A stretch of DNA of 44,493 nucleotides, taken from positions 1 through 44,493 of the forward strand of contig JANYDA010000047.1 of assembly GCA_025360005.1 (NCBI GenBank). The letters run 5' to 3'. Numbering within the stretch: the stretch's first letter is position 1; the number at the start of each line of letters is the position of its first letter. The notes below the pieces were generated by a model that was not told where the DNA came from, did not search any database, and saw only the letters and a program-made list of their open reading frames with translations. Shown piece by piece: positions 30,441 to 40,467 of the stretch. This DNA comes from Fibrobacteria bacterium. Lineage in GTDB: Bacteria > Fibrobacterota > Fibrobacteria > UBA11236. Position numbers and translations under genes: made by a program.

Positions 30441-33400
30441 GTGGAGCGCATTTTCGTGCCTGAGATCCGTTCCCATCAACTGCCGCGAACCGGTCGGGGC
30501 GAGGAGGCTCGACCTGCCGACCCCGGCGACCGACTCGACCAGACGGACTTGCGCGTGGGCAAAGCCCGGGCGCGTTCGGATTTCCGATCTTGTCGCCGTT
30601 TCTTCTCCACCTTGTTCTGCCTGGTTTTGGGAACGGTTCCCGGCGATGCCATCTACATCGAGGAGCAATCCTACCTGAACGTCCCGGAAGCGGCCAAGCC
30701 GCTGGACGAACTGTTGCCGCAGAAAGGCGTGGAGAGCACCGGCGGCCGCGGCATGCTCCAGATCAACAGCGTTTACCTCAAACGCAAGCACAATATCAAC
30801 TTCGAGACGCGCGAAGTGGAAATCATCCGCTATGTGGGATTGCCTCCCGCGGACGCGCAACCGGGATCCCAGGATACCACTCCCGTGTGGTCGTCCTACT
30901 ACCGCGAGCTCAACTCCTACTCCGTCGACATGAGCGATCTGGCCCTGCGGCGTTTGTGGCTGAGCCAGTTCATCGGGCAAGAGGACGCTTCGACGGCGGG
31001 CGGTCCCGGCATGCTGGACATCGTATTGCCCGTCAACGTTCCCGATTGGATGAAACGCATCGGCGTGGACAAACCGCGCTTGCGGATCAACGGGTCCTAC
31101 AAGCTGGTGGTGGAAGGCACGCGCCTTTCCGGCAGCGGCACGCCCAACGGCGGGGACACCTTCTTCCCCAGCCTCCATATGGATCAACAGCCCGCCTTTT
31201 CCGTGAAGGGATCCATCGGCCGCCTCATCAACATCGAGATCAACAGCGAGGAAGGCTTCGGCACCAATCTCAAGGAGCAGCTGAAGATCACCTACAAGGG
31301 CGAAGGCGACGAGCTGGAGGACGACATCATCCAGGAAATCGAGGCGGGCAACACCTCCCTGGCTTTGACGGGAACCAGCCTGACGGGATACACGGAAGAT
31401 CACAAAGGCCTTTTCGGCCTCAAGATGCGCATGAAGTTCGGCGGGCTGGAGGTGACGACCATCGCCTCCCAGGAAGGCGGATCGCAGGAGCGGCAGAAAC
31501 TGGGCGTAGGCACCGTGCTCACGGATGCGGTGCGGGAGGACCGGGACATCGATCTGCACCGGCATTTCTTCCTGCTGTTGAGCGATTACGATAGCTATAA
31601 GGATTCCAAGAATTGGCAGGCGAACACTTCGCTTTACCTCAACGGCGGCGCGGGCCGCCGTCCCGTGCAGGTGTTCCAATTCCTGGCGGGCAACGAGGAG
31701 CCCACCCTCAAGGACACGGCGACGGCCTGCCCCTATACCCGGGATGGCGCCGTGATTTCGGAGCGTTGCGAGCGCGGGCGGTGGAAACCCATGAAGGACG
31801 GCACGGAATTCTATTACGACGAGCGCATGCGCATGCTGACCGTGCCCAGCGGCAACCGCAACATGTCCATCGCCGTGCGCTGGCAAGGGGACGTCATCAA
31901 GCCCGCCTCCGATCTCAGTAAACTGATCCTCATCCACTCGCGCTCTGCCATCGGGGTTCCGGAACTGGATCAATTGATGTGGCGCAACGTTTACGCCATC
32001 AGCCGCATTTCCAAGCAGGATAAGGAAAGCTTCCGCATCAAGATGGTGAAGAATTCGGATAGCCTGGAACGCAGCCAAGGCGACACCGTCACCTATATCC
32101 GCAAGCTGGGCCTGGAAAAACCGGACAAGCCCGGCCAGGTCAATATCGATGATCCCACTTTGTTCAACCTGGACCAGGGATATATGGTGCTGCCTTGCCT
32201 GGGCGGCATAAGCCAGGATGACGACGCCAAGAACTGCATCACGCCCATGAAACGCGTGAACCCGGAAACCCGCATCTACGATGACAACGTGGACGAGGTC
32301 CAGAGCGGCTCCACCGTTTACAAGTTCGTCATCACGGGCAAGCAGCGCAAGTCCACCTTCGACGTCAAGGAGAATTCCCATTCGGTGAGCGGATCCTCCT
32401 GTATCGATATCGAGAAGGATACGGAAAAGCTGGTGCTGAACGGATCCACCGTGCTGGTCCGCAATGTGGACTACGAAGTCCTCTACGAGACCGGGCAGAT
32501 TACTTTGCTTTCCCCGCGCGCCAAGGATCCCAACGCGGACATCGACGTCAGTTACGAATGCAATCCCCCTTTCCAGATCCAGGATAAGATCCTGTTGGGC
32601 GCGCGCGCGGAATACAAGCTGGACGGCATTTCCGATGAAAGCCTGTTGGGCGCCACCTTGCTTTACAAAAGCCAGAGCACCACCGCCGAGCGGCCGGAAT
32701 TGGGACGCGAGCCTTTCAACCAGTTTCTGTGGGGCTTCAATGCCCGCCTGACGGGAAATCCCAAGTGGATGACCAGTCTGGCGAACCTCTTCCCTTTCGT
32801 GCAGACGGAGGCGCCCTCCAAGGCCAATTTCGAATTCGAAGTGGCGCAGAGCTCTTACAATCCCAACACCAAGGAAAGCGCCTACCTGGACAATTTCGAG
32901 AGCAGCGAGAACAGCCTCTCCATGCCCATGACCATCTACAGCTGGTTCAAAGCGTCTCCGCCCGCCTTCGATGATAACGGTAAACCGGACGAGACGCTGG
33001 ACTTCCGCCACCAAGGGCGGTTCATCTGGCACTCCAGCCGCAAGGAGCCTTACTCCAACATCTATGGGACCACGGGGAACGGTTATACCGACAGCCGTGA
33101 ACAGACGCTCTTGCAGATGACGCTCCTCCCCAACGACAATCTGGAAGGCCATTCCTGGGGCGGCGTGATGAGGGCCCTGAGTCCGGGCCTGTTCAACCAA
33201 AGCCGCAAGCGCACCCTGGAAGTGGTGGTCTTTGGGCATGAAGGCGCCCTGACCGTGGACATGGGCCAGATTTCGGAGGATATCAGCATCCCCGGCCTCA
33301 ACAATGCGCAACCCGACGGAAAGCTGGAATCCGAAATCGACGTGTTGGCGGGCGAGACCGTCAACAAGAATGACGCCGGCCTGGATGGCACCAAGTTGCC

Positions 33401-36400
33401 CAATGAGAAAGGGGTACGCTGGGAGTGTAAACCTACGTGTTACTCCATTTCCACGGACGCGAATAACTTGGACCCGGGCCAGGACAATTACGCGGATCCG
33501 AATGGCGCGACCGAGGAATCCTATACCGTCGATGGGACGGAAGGCAACAATAAGGGAACCCAAGGTTATTCATACGATACGGAGGACCTGGACCGTTCCG
33601 GGGTGCTCGATACCAAGAATGTCTACCTGCGCTACGTCATGCGCCTGGATAGCGCTTGCGAAGCCCGCTTCAATTGCGAGGAGATGAAGAACGGTTGGCG
33701 TAAGTACCAGATTCCCCTGTACGGCACCGGCAGCCGCATCGGCGCGAACGCCGGGGAAAGCGAAACGCAAATCCTCTCCAACGTTAAGATTGTACGCGCA
33801 TGGATGGGCCGCCTGCCTCCCCGCATCACGCGCAGCCAAGTGCTTTTGGCGCGCCTGAACATCCTGGGCAACAATTGGGAAGAGGGCGATCGCAACCGGG
33901 ATTTCGAGATCGATTCGGATCGGTTCGCTTCCGGCGATCTCAGCGATAGCGCCGCCATCCGCCTGCCGCCCAGCGTGCCCGACAGCAACCGCCTGAAGGT
34001 CTCCGTCATCAACAAGCAGGAAGTGAAGTCGTACATCCCTTCGCCCAACACCAAGATCGAACGGGATACCCGCACCGACGAACCCCTGCCGGAACGCGCC
34101 CTGGTGCTCAGCTATGCCAACCTCCATCGCGGCGAAGTGGTGCACGCCACGCGCCTGTTAGGGAGCGATCCCAAGGACCTGACGCTGTACGATCGCATCC
34201 GCATGGAAATCCACCCCGACTCCAACTCCGTCCCGCACAGCACGCAGTACGACCCCAACAAGAACCGGATCAGCTTCGGGCTGCGCATCGGCAAGGATCA
34301 GGGGAACCGGGATTCCAAGGACTACTACGAAATCCGCCTCCATATGGATACCATGGGCGTTTATGATCCAAAGCAGGTCCCGTTGTGGGAACGCAATTCC
34401 TTCGACGTGCACATGAAGGATCTCTCCAGCCTCAAAAACGACTTGGCATACCAGGCTTTCGCGGGCCGGCCTGTAGGCCGACGGGCATGGAATTCCGGCC
34501 GCCAGGATTCCTCGCTGACGCTTTCCGTGGTGGGCAATCCCTCCCTGGCGCGCGTGGACTGGATGAGCCTGGTCATCTACGTGGATTCCGGCGCGGGCGT
34601 GACGCCGCAATCCGGCGAAGTGTGGGTTAACGATTTGCGGTTGGAAGGCGTGGACCATTCGCTCGGCAGCAGCATGCGCACCTTGTTGCAACTCGACTTC
34701 TCCGATTTCGTAAGCGTGTCCGGAAACCTCACCTACCGCAACGGCGGGTTCACCACCATGAGCGAAACAAAGACCACCCCGGCGAATTCCCAGACCACCC
34801 TGGACTACAACACCAACCTGAGCGTGCAGGCCAATAAGGTCTTCCCGGACCAGTGGGGAGTCAGTATCCCTTTGGCCCTTCAATACCACGGTTCCGTTTC
34901 GCGCCCCTTCACCAAGCCCGCCTCCGATCTGAGCCTGGGGGGCACGGACTTCATGGATATCGTCCGCGACATCTCCGATAACCACCTGACCATCCAGGAT
35001 GCCCAGGACAGCGCCAACGACGTGGCAAACCAGTATTCGCGGGTGTATCAGACCACGGTATTCGATCAGAAGTTCTCCGCCGCGTACAAGAAGGATCACC
35101 GCTCCGCCAGCCGCATCAACCAGATCCTTTTCGAGCGTCCGGATCTGCAATATTCCTATTCCTCCTCGCAACGCAACGAATTCTTCTCCAGCAACCAAAC
35201 GCGCAATTACAACACCAAGGTGATGTACAGCCTTTCCCCCTTCGACAACAAATCCTACAAGCCGTTGTCCTTTTCGGATAAATGGAAATTCATGCCGGCC
35301 TTCCTATCCGGCATGGACTTCACGCCCTACCCGGACAAGCTGAACCTGACCGTCGCCGATCTCTCGTTCGTGCGCACGGAGACCGTGAACAAGCCCCGCA
35401 GCGAGACGGACGTTCCCGTGGCCGTGCCCGCCCTCTATACGGTGGAGCTGACCCATGGCGTGGATCTGGAATGGCGGTTGCTGAGCTTCTTCAACTTCGG
35501 ATACCGCCTGGCGGTGGATCGCTCCTTCGACAACGATCACGAATGCTTCGATGAAACCTTCTTCGGCCAGGAAAGCAACACCGGGCTGAGCCCGGATCAC
35601 AAGTGCAATGACGGAACCGGCGCCGGAAACGGTTTCATGGCCAGCAACCTGGTGTTCGCGTGGGATGATGAAGAGAGGAACCGGGGCCATCTAGGCGACG
35701 AATTCGGCATCATGTACCGGGAACGCAACCGCACCCAGAGCTTCCATTCCGATTTCAATCCCAACATCTTCTCCTGGCTCACCCTGGGGGCAAACTTCAA
35801 TTCCGGCTACCACCAGACCCGGGCGGATTCCGTAAAGGACCGCTACAGCAACGGCGTCACCAGCCCGGAACATTTCGACGCCAACGCCGATCACGATATC
35901 AAGCTGAACGGTTCCTTGAGCCTGCCCGCCCTGATCGGCCCTTCCGGGGACGGCAAAGGCCTGCTGGGTGTATTCCGGAAGAAGATGGAGGATTGGCGGC
36001 TGCGCAATTTCGACGTCAGTTACGCGGTGGGGCACAAGTACAACAATGAAGCCTTCACTTACGATTACCTGAGCAAGAACAACGACTGGTTTTCCTATTA
36101 CGCCTACCAATTGGGCTGGGTGTACGACGATATCGGATCCTTGTTCAGCACCCTGTTCCAAGGAGAACCGAATCCATACTGGATGGATTACCTGTCGGCG
36201 CCGGATCCAAGCCTCAATTCCAACACCACCTTCAGCCATGGCGTGAGCCGCAGCTGGGACGGCGGCACCGGATTGACCGTGCCCTGGGTGGATCTGAGCA
36301 TGTCCTTCAACGTCAAGTACACCAAGGAGTACACCTTGTTCCGCGCCTTGACCGCCAGCGATACTTCGGTTGTATGGCCGGACATCACCGTGACGGGGAC

Positions 36401-37076
36401 TTTCAACGACTTCGCGGGCAAGATCCCGGCGCTCCGGAAAACCTTCCGCTCCATGACATCCACCACCACCTTCAACTTGCGGAAGGAGGACAAGCACGCC
36501 TTGTTTTCCTCCGCGCCGGAAACCGACAAGATCTCGTACAAGTTCGATCCGTTGATGCGCCTGGCGGCCACCACCAACAAGGACGTGCGCGGGGAGCTGA
36601 GTTTCAAGGGCGGACTGGAAAAGGCAATCGACTACGACAAGGCTCAGGACAAGGTGGCATTCGCGAAATACTGGCAAAAGGATACGCTGCTTCCCACCTA
36701 CACCCGCAGCAAAGGCACCAACACCAAGCGGGACGCGTTCAACGTGGGCGGGGACGCCTCCATCGGCTACGATGTGGAGACCCAGAAGGGGATCCAGTTC
36801 TGGCGCTACTACGTGAAGCTGGAGAACAACCTGCGCCTGAAAGTGACGGGCAGCTGCAATTACATGTACACGGAGCGTACCCCGCCCGATCAGCCGCCCC
36901 GCAAGGATCAGAACGTCCTGACCCTCATCGCCAAACCTGAAATGTCCTACAACTTCACCAACAACGTGGATGCGCTTTTTTACACCCAGTACAAGTATGA
37001 CAAGCTGTGGCACACTCCCAATGACGAATCGACCCATGAGTTGACCGTGCATGGCGAATTCACCATGCGCTTCTGA
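30441..37076 (+). CDS. sprA: SprA-family type IX secretion translocon protein
   Basis: A giant protein of up to 2211 residues matching SprA (Sov), the outer-membrane beta-barrel channel of the T9SS. Family features seen: a repeated SprA_N-like module (GMLDIVLPVNVPDWMKRIG; INIEINSEEGFGTNLKEQLK; GLFGLKMRMKFGGLEVTTIA), a domain with FEFEVAQSSYNPNTKESAYLDNFES, LNILGNNWEEGDRNRDFEID, WVNDLRLEGV, and many strand-rich segments up to the C-terminal Phe. The true start is unclear: GTG at 30441 gives a long basic leader, whereas TTG 30549 or GTG 30555 start closer to a signal-like segment (RFFSTLFCLVLGTVPGDA). Other T9SS genes are not in the window, but proteins with matching C-terminal tails are. Confidence 0.87.
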   Translation: MERIFVPEIRSHQLPRTGRGEEARPADPGDRLDQTDLRVGKARARSDFRSCRRFFSTLFCLVLGTVPGDAIYIEEQSYLNVPEAAKPLDELLPQKGVESTGGRGMLQINSVYLKRKHNINFETREVEIIRYVGLPPADAQPGSQDTTPVWSSYYRELNSYSVDMSDLALRRLWLSQFIGQEDASTAGGPGMLDIVLPVNVPDWMKRIGVDKPRLRINGSYKLVVEGTRLSGSGTPNGGDTFFPSLHMDQQPAFSVKGSIGRLINIEINSEEGFGTNLKEQLKITYKGEGDELEDDIIQEIEAGNTSLALTGTSLTGYTEDHKGLFGLKMRMKFGGLEVTTIASQEGGSQERQKLGVGTVLTDAVREDRDIDLHRHFFLLLSDYDSYKDSKNWQANTSLYLNGGAGRRPVQVFQFLAGNEEPTLKDTATACPYTRDGAVISERCERGRWKPMKDGTEFYYDERMRMLTVPSGNRNMSIAVRWQGDVIKPASDLSKLILIHSRSAIGVPELDQLMWRNVYAISRISKQDKESFRIKMVKNSDSLERSQGDTVTYIRKLGLEKPDKPGQVNIDDPTLFNLDQGYMVLPCLGGISQDDDAKNCITPMKRVNPETRIYDDNVDEVQSGSTVYKFVITGKQRKSTFDVKENSHSVSGSSCIDIEKDTEKLVLNGSTVLVRNVDYEVLYETGQITLLSPRAKDPNADIDVSYECNPPFQIQDKILLGARAEYKLDGISDESLLGATLLYKSQSTTAERPELGREPFNQFLWGFNARLTGNPKWMTSLANLFPFVQTEAPSKANFEFEVAQSSYNPNTKESAYLDNFESSENSLSMPMTIYSWFKASPPAFDDNGKPDETLDFRHQGRFIWHSSRKEPYSNIYGTTGNGYTDSREQTLLQMTLLPNDNLEGHSWGGVMRALSPGLFNQSRKRTLEVVVFGHEGALTVDMGQISEDISIPGLNNAQPDGKLESEIDVLAGETVNKNDAGLDGTKLPNEKGVRWECKPTCYSISTDANNLDPGQDNYADPNGATEESYTVDGTEGNNKGTQGYSYDTEDLDRSGVLDTKNVYLRYVMRLDSACEARFNCEEMKNGWRKYQIPLYGTGSRIGANAGESETQILSNVKIVRAWMGRLPPRITRSQVLLARLNILGNNWEEGDRNRDFEIDSDRFASGDLSDSAAIRLPPSVPDSNRLKVSVINKQEVKSYIPSPNTKIERDTRTDEPLPERALVLSYANLHRGEVVHATRLLGSDPKDLTLYDRIRMEIHPDSNSVPHSTQYDPNKNRISFGLRIGKDQGNRDSKDYYEIRLHMDTMGVYDPKQVPLWERNSFDVHMKDLSSLKNDLAYQAFAGRPVGRRAWNSGRQDSSLTLSVVGNPSLARVDWMSLVIYVDSGAGVTPQSGEVWVNDLRLEGVDHSLGSSMRTLLQLDFSDFVSVSGNLTYRNGGFTTMSETKTTPANSQTTLDYNTNLSVQANKVFPDQWGVSIPLALQYHGSVSRPFTKPASDLSLGGTDFMDIVRDISDNHLTIQDAQDSANDVANQYSRVYQTTVFDQKFSAAYKKDHRSASRINQILFERPDLQYSYSSSQRNEFFSSNQTRNYNTKVMYSLSPFDNKSYKPLSFSDKWKFMPAFLSGMDFTPYPDKLNLTVADLSFVRTETVNKPRSETDVPVAVPALYTVELTHGVDLEWRLLSFFNFGYRLAVDRSFDNDHECFDETFFGQESNTGLSPDHKCNDGTGAGNGFMASNLVFAWDDEERNRGHLGDEFGIMYRERNRTQSFHSDFNPNIFSWLTLGANFNSGYHQTRADSVKDRYSNGVTSPEHFDANADHDIKLNGSLSLPALIGPSGDGKGLLGVFRKKMEDWRLRNFDVSYAVGHKYNNEAFTYDYLSKNNDWFSYYAYQLGWVYDDIGSLFSTLFQGEPNPYWMDYLSAPDPSLNSNTTFSHGVSRSWDGGTGLTVPWVDLSMSFNVKYTKEYTLFRALTASDTSVVWPDITVTGTFNDFAGKIPALRKTFRSMTSTTTFNLRKEDKHALFSSAPETDKISYKFDPLMRLAATTNKDVRGELSFKGGLEKAIDYDKAQDKVAFAKYWQKDTLLPTYTRSKGTNTKRDAFNVGGDASIGYDVETQKGIQFWRYYVKLENNLRLKVTGSCNYMYTERTPPDQPPRKDQNVLTLIAKPEMSYNFTNNVDALFYTQYKYDKLWHTPNDESTHELTVHGEFTMRF

Positions 37077-37183
37077 AGCGGAGCGGCACTCCGGCTCCGG
37101 TGGCGCTGCGCGATGCTGCTCCCATTGGCTTTTTCCCCGCGGTAAATCCCGCCCTGCCAGCACTCGGATGAATTGGAGTGGCG

Positions 37184-37213
37184 TTGACAAGGATTCTTAA
37201 AAAACCGTAAAAC
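37184..37213 (+). promoter_or_regulatory. Possible sigma-70 promoter of the TIGR02147 gene
   Basis: TTGACA at 37184-37189 is followed 18 bases later by TAAAAC (37208-37213). The spacer is long and the -10 is poor, so this is a weak candidate; the leader would be about 140 bases and include the palindrome at 37309. Confidence 0.28.
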
Positions 37214-37308
37214 CATTCCAAAAACGACAGAACCGGGAAGCGTTAGATGCGTTGATAGGCCGGCAGCAACGGATATTCCCGGTACCGGCAGCCGAAGGAA
37301 TGGGTCCG

Positions 37309-37322
37309 ACCTATATATAGGT
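37309..37322. promoter_or_regulatory. Perfect 14-base palindrome ACCTATATATAGGT
   Basis: The two halves ACCTATA and TATAGGT are exact inverses, and the centre contains a TATATA that could also serve as a -10 box. It lies 42 bases upstream of the TIGR02147 gene start, a fitting place for an operator of that regulator or of a global regulator. Confidence 0.5.
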
Positions 37323-37363
37323 GTGCCGCCGCCGGTGGGAGCCGGGCAACGCGTAAAGGCCGG

Positions 37364-38269
37364 ATGATCAATATTTTCGATTACCTGAATTACCAATCCT
37401 TCATGAAGGATTATTATGAGGCGCGGAAAAGGCAGAATTCCTTTTTCTCATATCGCTTCATGGGCAAGGTACTGGGCATGGATCCGGGATTCCTGGTCAA
37501 GGTGATGCAAGGCAAAATCCTGCTGCCGGAGCGCGCCATCCCGACGGTGGCCAAATTGTGCAAGCTGGGGGAGGAGGAATCCGAGTATTTCGAGGCGCTG
37601 GTCCAGTATGGCCGCTCCAAGACGCCGGAAGACATCAAGCTCCGCTTCGAGAAATTGATCGCATTGCGCGGCCTGGAATCGCGCCCGCTGGAGCCCAACC
37701 AATACGATTACTATAAAAAGTGGTATAACGGCGCCATCCGCGCGCTCCTTACGTTCTGGGATTTCCGGGGCGATTATGCGGCGTTGGCGGCCCGCGTGCA
37801 TCCTCCCATCAGCCAAGAGGACGCGCGTGAGTCCGTGGATCTGCTGGAAAAGACCGGCATTATCCGCCGCAACGCGGCCGGGAAATTCGAAGTGCTGGGC
37901 CCTCCCATCACTACGGGCGAGAAATGGCAATCGACCGCCATCCGCAATTACCAGCAGGAGAGCATCGAGCTGGCCCTGCAATCGCTGGTCAAGGATCCCA
38001 AGCGCATCCGCGATATCAGTACCGTCACCGTGGCGGTGCGCTTCGCGGATCTGGAGGAGATCAAGGCGCGCATCAAAGAGCTGCGGCAATCCATCATGCA
38101 CATGATGGTAGACAGCGGCGAACCCGATTGCGTGTACCAGATCAATTTCCAGGTTTTTCCCATGACGGTCGTGGATGATTCCGTCGCCGCCATTGATCCG
38201 GGAAAGGCCGACGCGGCTTCCGGGCCCGGGGCGCAAGCGCCGGAACGCGATGAGGGGGGAAAGGCATGA
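37364..38269 (+). CDS. TIGR02147-family (Fibrobacter paralogous) putative regulator
   Basis: A 301-residue protein of the TIGR02147 family, known chiefly from Fibrobacter and relatives and thought to act in transcription. The N-terminus is typical (INIFDYLNYQSFMKDYYEARK), followed by a helix-turn-helix-like block (MGKVLGMDPGFLVKVMQGKILLP) and the family region ELGEEESEYFEALV-like (here LGEEESEYFEALVQYGRSK). A winged-helix-like part lies at about residues 150-185 (SQEDARESVDLLEKTGIIRR). Its stop overlaps the ATG of the LamG lipoprotein (ATGA), so the two are translated together. It is the best single marker for Fibrobacterota in this window. Confidence 0.88.
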   Translation: MINIFDYLNYQSFMKDYYEARKRQNSFFSYRFMGKVLGMDPGFLVKVMQGKILLPERAIPTVAKLCKLGEEESEYFEALVQYGRSKTPEDIKLRFEKLIALRGLESRPLEPNQYDYYKKWYNGAIRALLTFWDFRGDYAALAARVHPPISQEDARESVDLLEKTGIIRRNAAGKFEVLGPPITTGEKWQSTAIRNYQQESIELALQSLVKDPKRIRDISTVTVAVRFADLEEIKARIKELRQSIMHMMVDSGEPDCVYQINFQVFPMTVVDDSVAAIDPGKADAASGPGAQAPERDEGGKA

Positions 38270-39918
38270 TGCGCCCGTTCTTGCGCCTGTTCGCGGCCCT
38301 GCCCCTGGCGTTACTCTGCTTCGCTTGCGAGGGCGGCGGCAATTCGGGATCGGAAACCACCAACGGGCTGACCGGCGTAGTGAAGGACGTGGAAGGCCGG
38401 CCGGTGGCGGGCGCCCGCATCCTGCTGTTGCCGGAGGAATTCAATCCCGCCGGGAGCGATAGCGTCTACCCTCTCGTTTCTGCGCGGACCGATGGGAAAG
38501 GCGCCTATAAGCTGGAGGACCTGGCTCCGGGACATTACCATGTGGAGATTTCCGATAGCGCGCAGGGGACGCTGGCTTTGATCCAGGGCGTAAGCATGGG
38601 CTCCGAAGGCGTGGATACCGTTGACGGTACGCTGGGGAAGCCGGGCGCTTTGTCGGTGCGCGTCATCGATTTCCTGGGTGCGGGGGAAAAAGGATACCTC
38701 TACATCCCCGGTACCACGGCCTTGCAGCGCTTGGATTCCTCATTCCGCTCGGAAGGCGCGGTGACTTTGAAGCACTTGCCCGTGGGACGTTTTTCCCGCC
38801 TGGTGCTGGTGCTGGATGCTTCGGCGGACAGGAAGATCATCACCTTGGCGCAGGACCTGGAAGTGTTGGCGGAATCCACCGCGGCGGTGGCTCCCTTCCA
38901 ATCGTGGAAGTACGCCCGCAAGCTCGCCGTCAATACCCAGTCGGCCGGCGTGAAGGGAGCGGTAACGGATTTCCCCTACTTGGTGCGGCTCAACGCCGGC
39001 AATTTCGATTTCAGCCAAGCCGAACCCAACGGGCAGGATCTCCGCTTCTCCCAAGCGGACGGTACGCCCATCCCTTTCCAGATCGAACGCTGGAACGCGG
39101 CCACCAAAATGGCCGAGGTCTGGGCGCGCTTGGATACGGTGGCGGGAAACGGTTCCCAATCCTTCACCATGCATTGGGGCCGCGGGCTCACAGCCCCGGA
39201 CCCGCCCGGTCCCAAGGTGTTCGATTCATCCATCGGTTTCGCGACCGTCTACCATCTGGATGAACCCGCCAACCAGGATGCGGGCGGATACAAGGATGCC
39301 ACTCCCAACGGCAATGACGCTACCGCCATGGCCGTCAATCCGGACTCGCAATCGATAGGCGTGATCGGGAGCGCCAAGGATTTTTCGGGCGCGCCGCTTT
39401 CCACGCTGGGGGTCCTGACCGCCGCCATGCCCATGGGTTTCCGGGCCGATAAGGCCTTCACGGTTTCCTTTTGGGTGAAGTTCAAGCCGACGCAAAAGCG
39501 CCAAGCCATCCTCGATTTCGGGACCCTAGCCACCTTGAAGGACATGCATTTTCTGATCCGCGCGGACACTCTGTCCCAATTCGGCGCCTACGACGCGAAC
39601 AAATCCTCCGGGGCGGATCCGGCCACCTGGCAGAATGTATTCAGCTTGGCCGCCGACGTGGGCGCGTGGACCTACGTGGCCACCGTATACGATCCGGCCA
39701 AAGCCGTGCTCACGTCCTATATAAACGGGGTTAAGGTCCAGGAAACCGCCACGCCCCCGTTGCAGTTGGATGCCGCGGGGGGGCTGCGCATCGGCAAGGC
39801 GTTGGATACCAGCCCGGGCGACTTTCCGTTCAACGGATCCCTGGACGAAATCCGTTTCTGCAATCAGGCCCTTTCACCCGATCGCATCAAGCTGGACTAC
39901 GAATCGCAAAAACCCTGA
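38266..39918 (+). CDS. Lipoprotein with regulatory-like, DUF2341 and LamG domains
   Basis: A 550-residue lipoprotein (lipobox LLCFAC, about residue 21). A carboxypeptidase-regulatory-like domain covers about residues 36-110 (LTGVVKDVEGRPVAGARILLL). A DUF2341 domain follows at about 205-310 (WKYARKLAVNTQSAGVKGAVTDFPYLVRL region; MAEVWARLDTVAGNGSQ). A LamG/concanavalin-like domain ends the protein (AFTVSFWVKFKPTQKRQAIL; GSLDEIRFCNQALSPDRIKLDY). Such proteins bind glycans on the cell surface. The gene is coupled by ATGA to the TIGR02147 regulator, suggesting that the regulator and surface protein work as one unit. Confidence 0.87.
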   Translation: MMRPFLRLFAALPLALLCFACEGGGNSGSETTNGLTGVVKDVEGRPVAGARILLLPEEFNPAGSDSVYPLVSARTDGKGAYKLEDLAPGHYHVEISDSAQGTLALIQGVSMGSEGVDTVDGTLGKPGALSVRVIDFLGAGEKGYLYIPGTTALQRLDSSFRSEGAVTLKHLPVGRFSRLVLVLDASADRKIITLAQDLEVLAESTAAVAPFQSWKYARKLAVNTQSAGVKGAVTDFPYLVRLNAGNFDFSQAEPNGQDLRFSQADGTPIPFQIERWNAATKMAEVWARLDTVAGNGSQSFTMHWGRGLTAPDPPGPKVFDSSIGFATVYHLDEPANQDAGGYKDATPNGNDATAMAVNPDSQSIGVIGSAKDFSGAPLSTLGVLTAAMPMGFRADKAFTVSFWVKFKPTQKRQAILDFGTLATLKDMHFLIRADTLSQFGAYDANKSSGADPATWQNVFSLAADVGAWTYVATVYDPAKAVLTSYINGVKVQETATPPLQLDAAGGLRIGKALDTSPGDFPFNGSLDEIRFCNQALSPDRIKLDYESQKP

Positions 39919-39928
39919 TGGGGCGGGC

Positions 39929-40467
39929 ATGCGCGGGATTCCGCGCCCAGGTATCCTACGCGATACCCTGGTGATGGCGCGGGCCCGGACGGCCGGCGGG
40001 GAAGCCGCGCCCGGGGCGGCCAAGGTGGGCGAAGTGCCCAAGGAGATGGCATTCAACGGGGATCGCGCGCATAACGGCATCACCTCCTTCGGCGAAGACT
40101 CCTACGGTAACATGTATGTGACCATGCTTTCTTCCAGCTCCACGGGCGCTTTCGCCTGGCACGACATATACCGCATGTCCCATCCGCAGATGAAGCCCTT
40201 GGAGATGGCCCGGGACCAAGTCTTCCCGTCCGGCATCGCCCAAAACCGGATAGGGCCGTTCGGCCGACCCGTTTCGACAATCTGATCGTCAATGGCGCCG
40301 GATCCGCCCGGATAGAGATTCCGGAAGGCTTTTCCCGGGTGGCGCTTTACCACCTGAACGGGAAGCTGCTTTGGACCGGCAAGGCGGAAAATATGGACGC
40401 GAAAACCACCTTTCAACTTCCCAAGGGCCTGGAGGCGGAAACCTTGGGTATCCGCTTCCTGCCTTAG
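39929..40467 (+). pseudogene. Frameshifted C-terminal remnant of a PQQ-sugar-dehydrogenase-like gene
   Basis: The first part (frame ending at the TGA 40283-40285) encodes HNGITSFGEDSYGNMYVTML and AFAWHDIYRMSHPQ, nearly identical to the end of the intact gene at 40686-42413. After a net one-base shift between about 40255 and 40273, the homology continues in another frame to the TAG at 40465-40467 (IEIPEGFSRVALYHLNGK, then ETLGIRFLP), including the sorting tail. The catalytic propeller is missing. A 46-base run (40140-40185) is identical to 42085-42130. This is a truncated, frameshifted paralog; a sequencing error could explain the shift but not the missing front part. Confidence 0.82.

Noticed and set aside
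30126-33563. Very long minus-strand open frame opposite sprA (1145 codons)
   Set aside because: It is a GC-rich shadow of the sprA frame; its translation is low-complexity His/Gly/Val-rich sequence with no domains.
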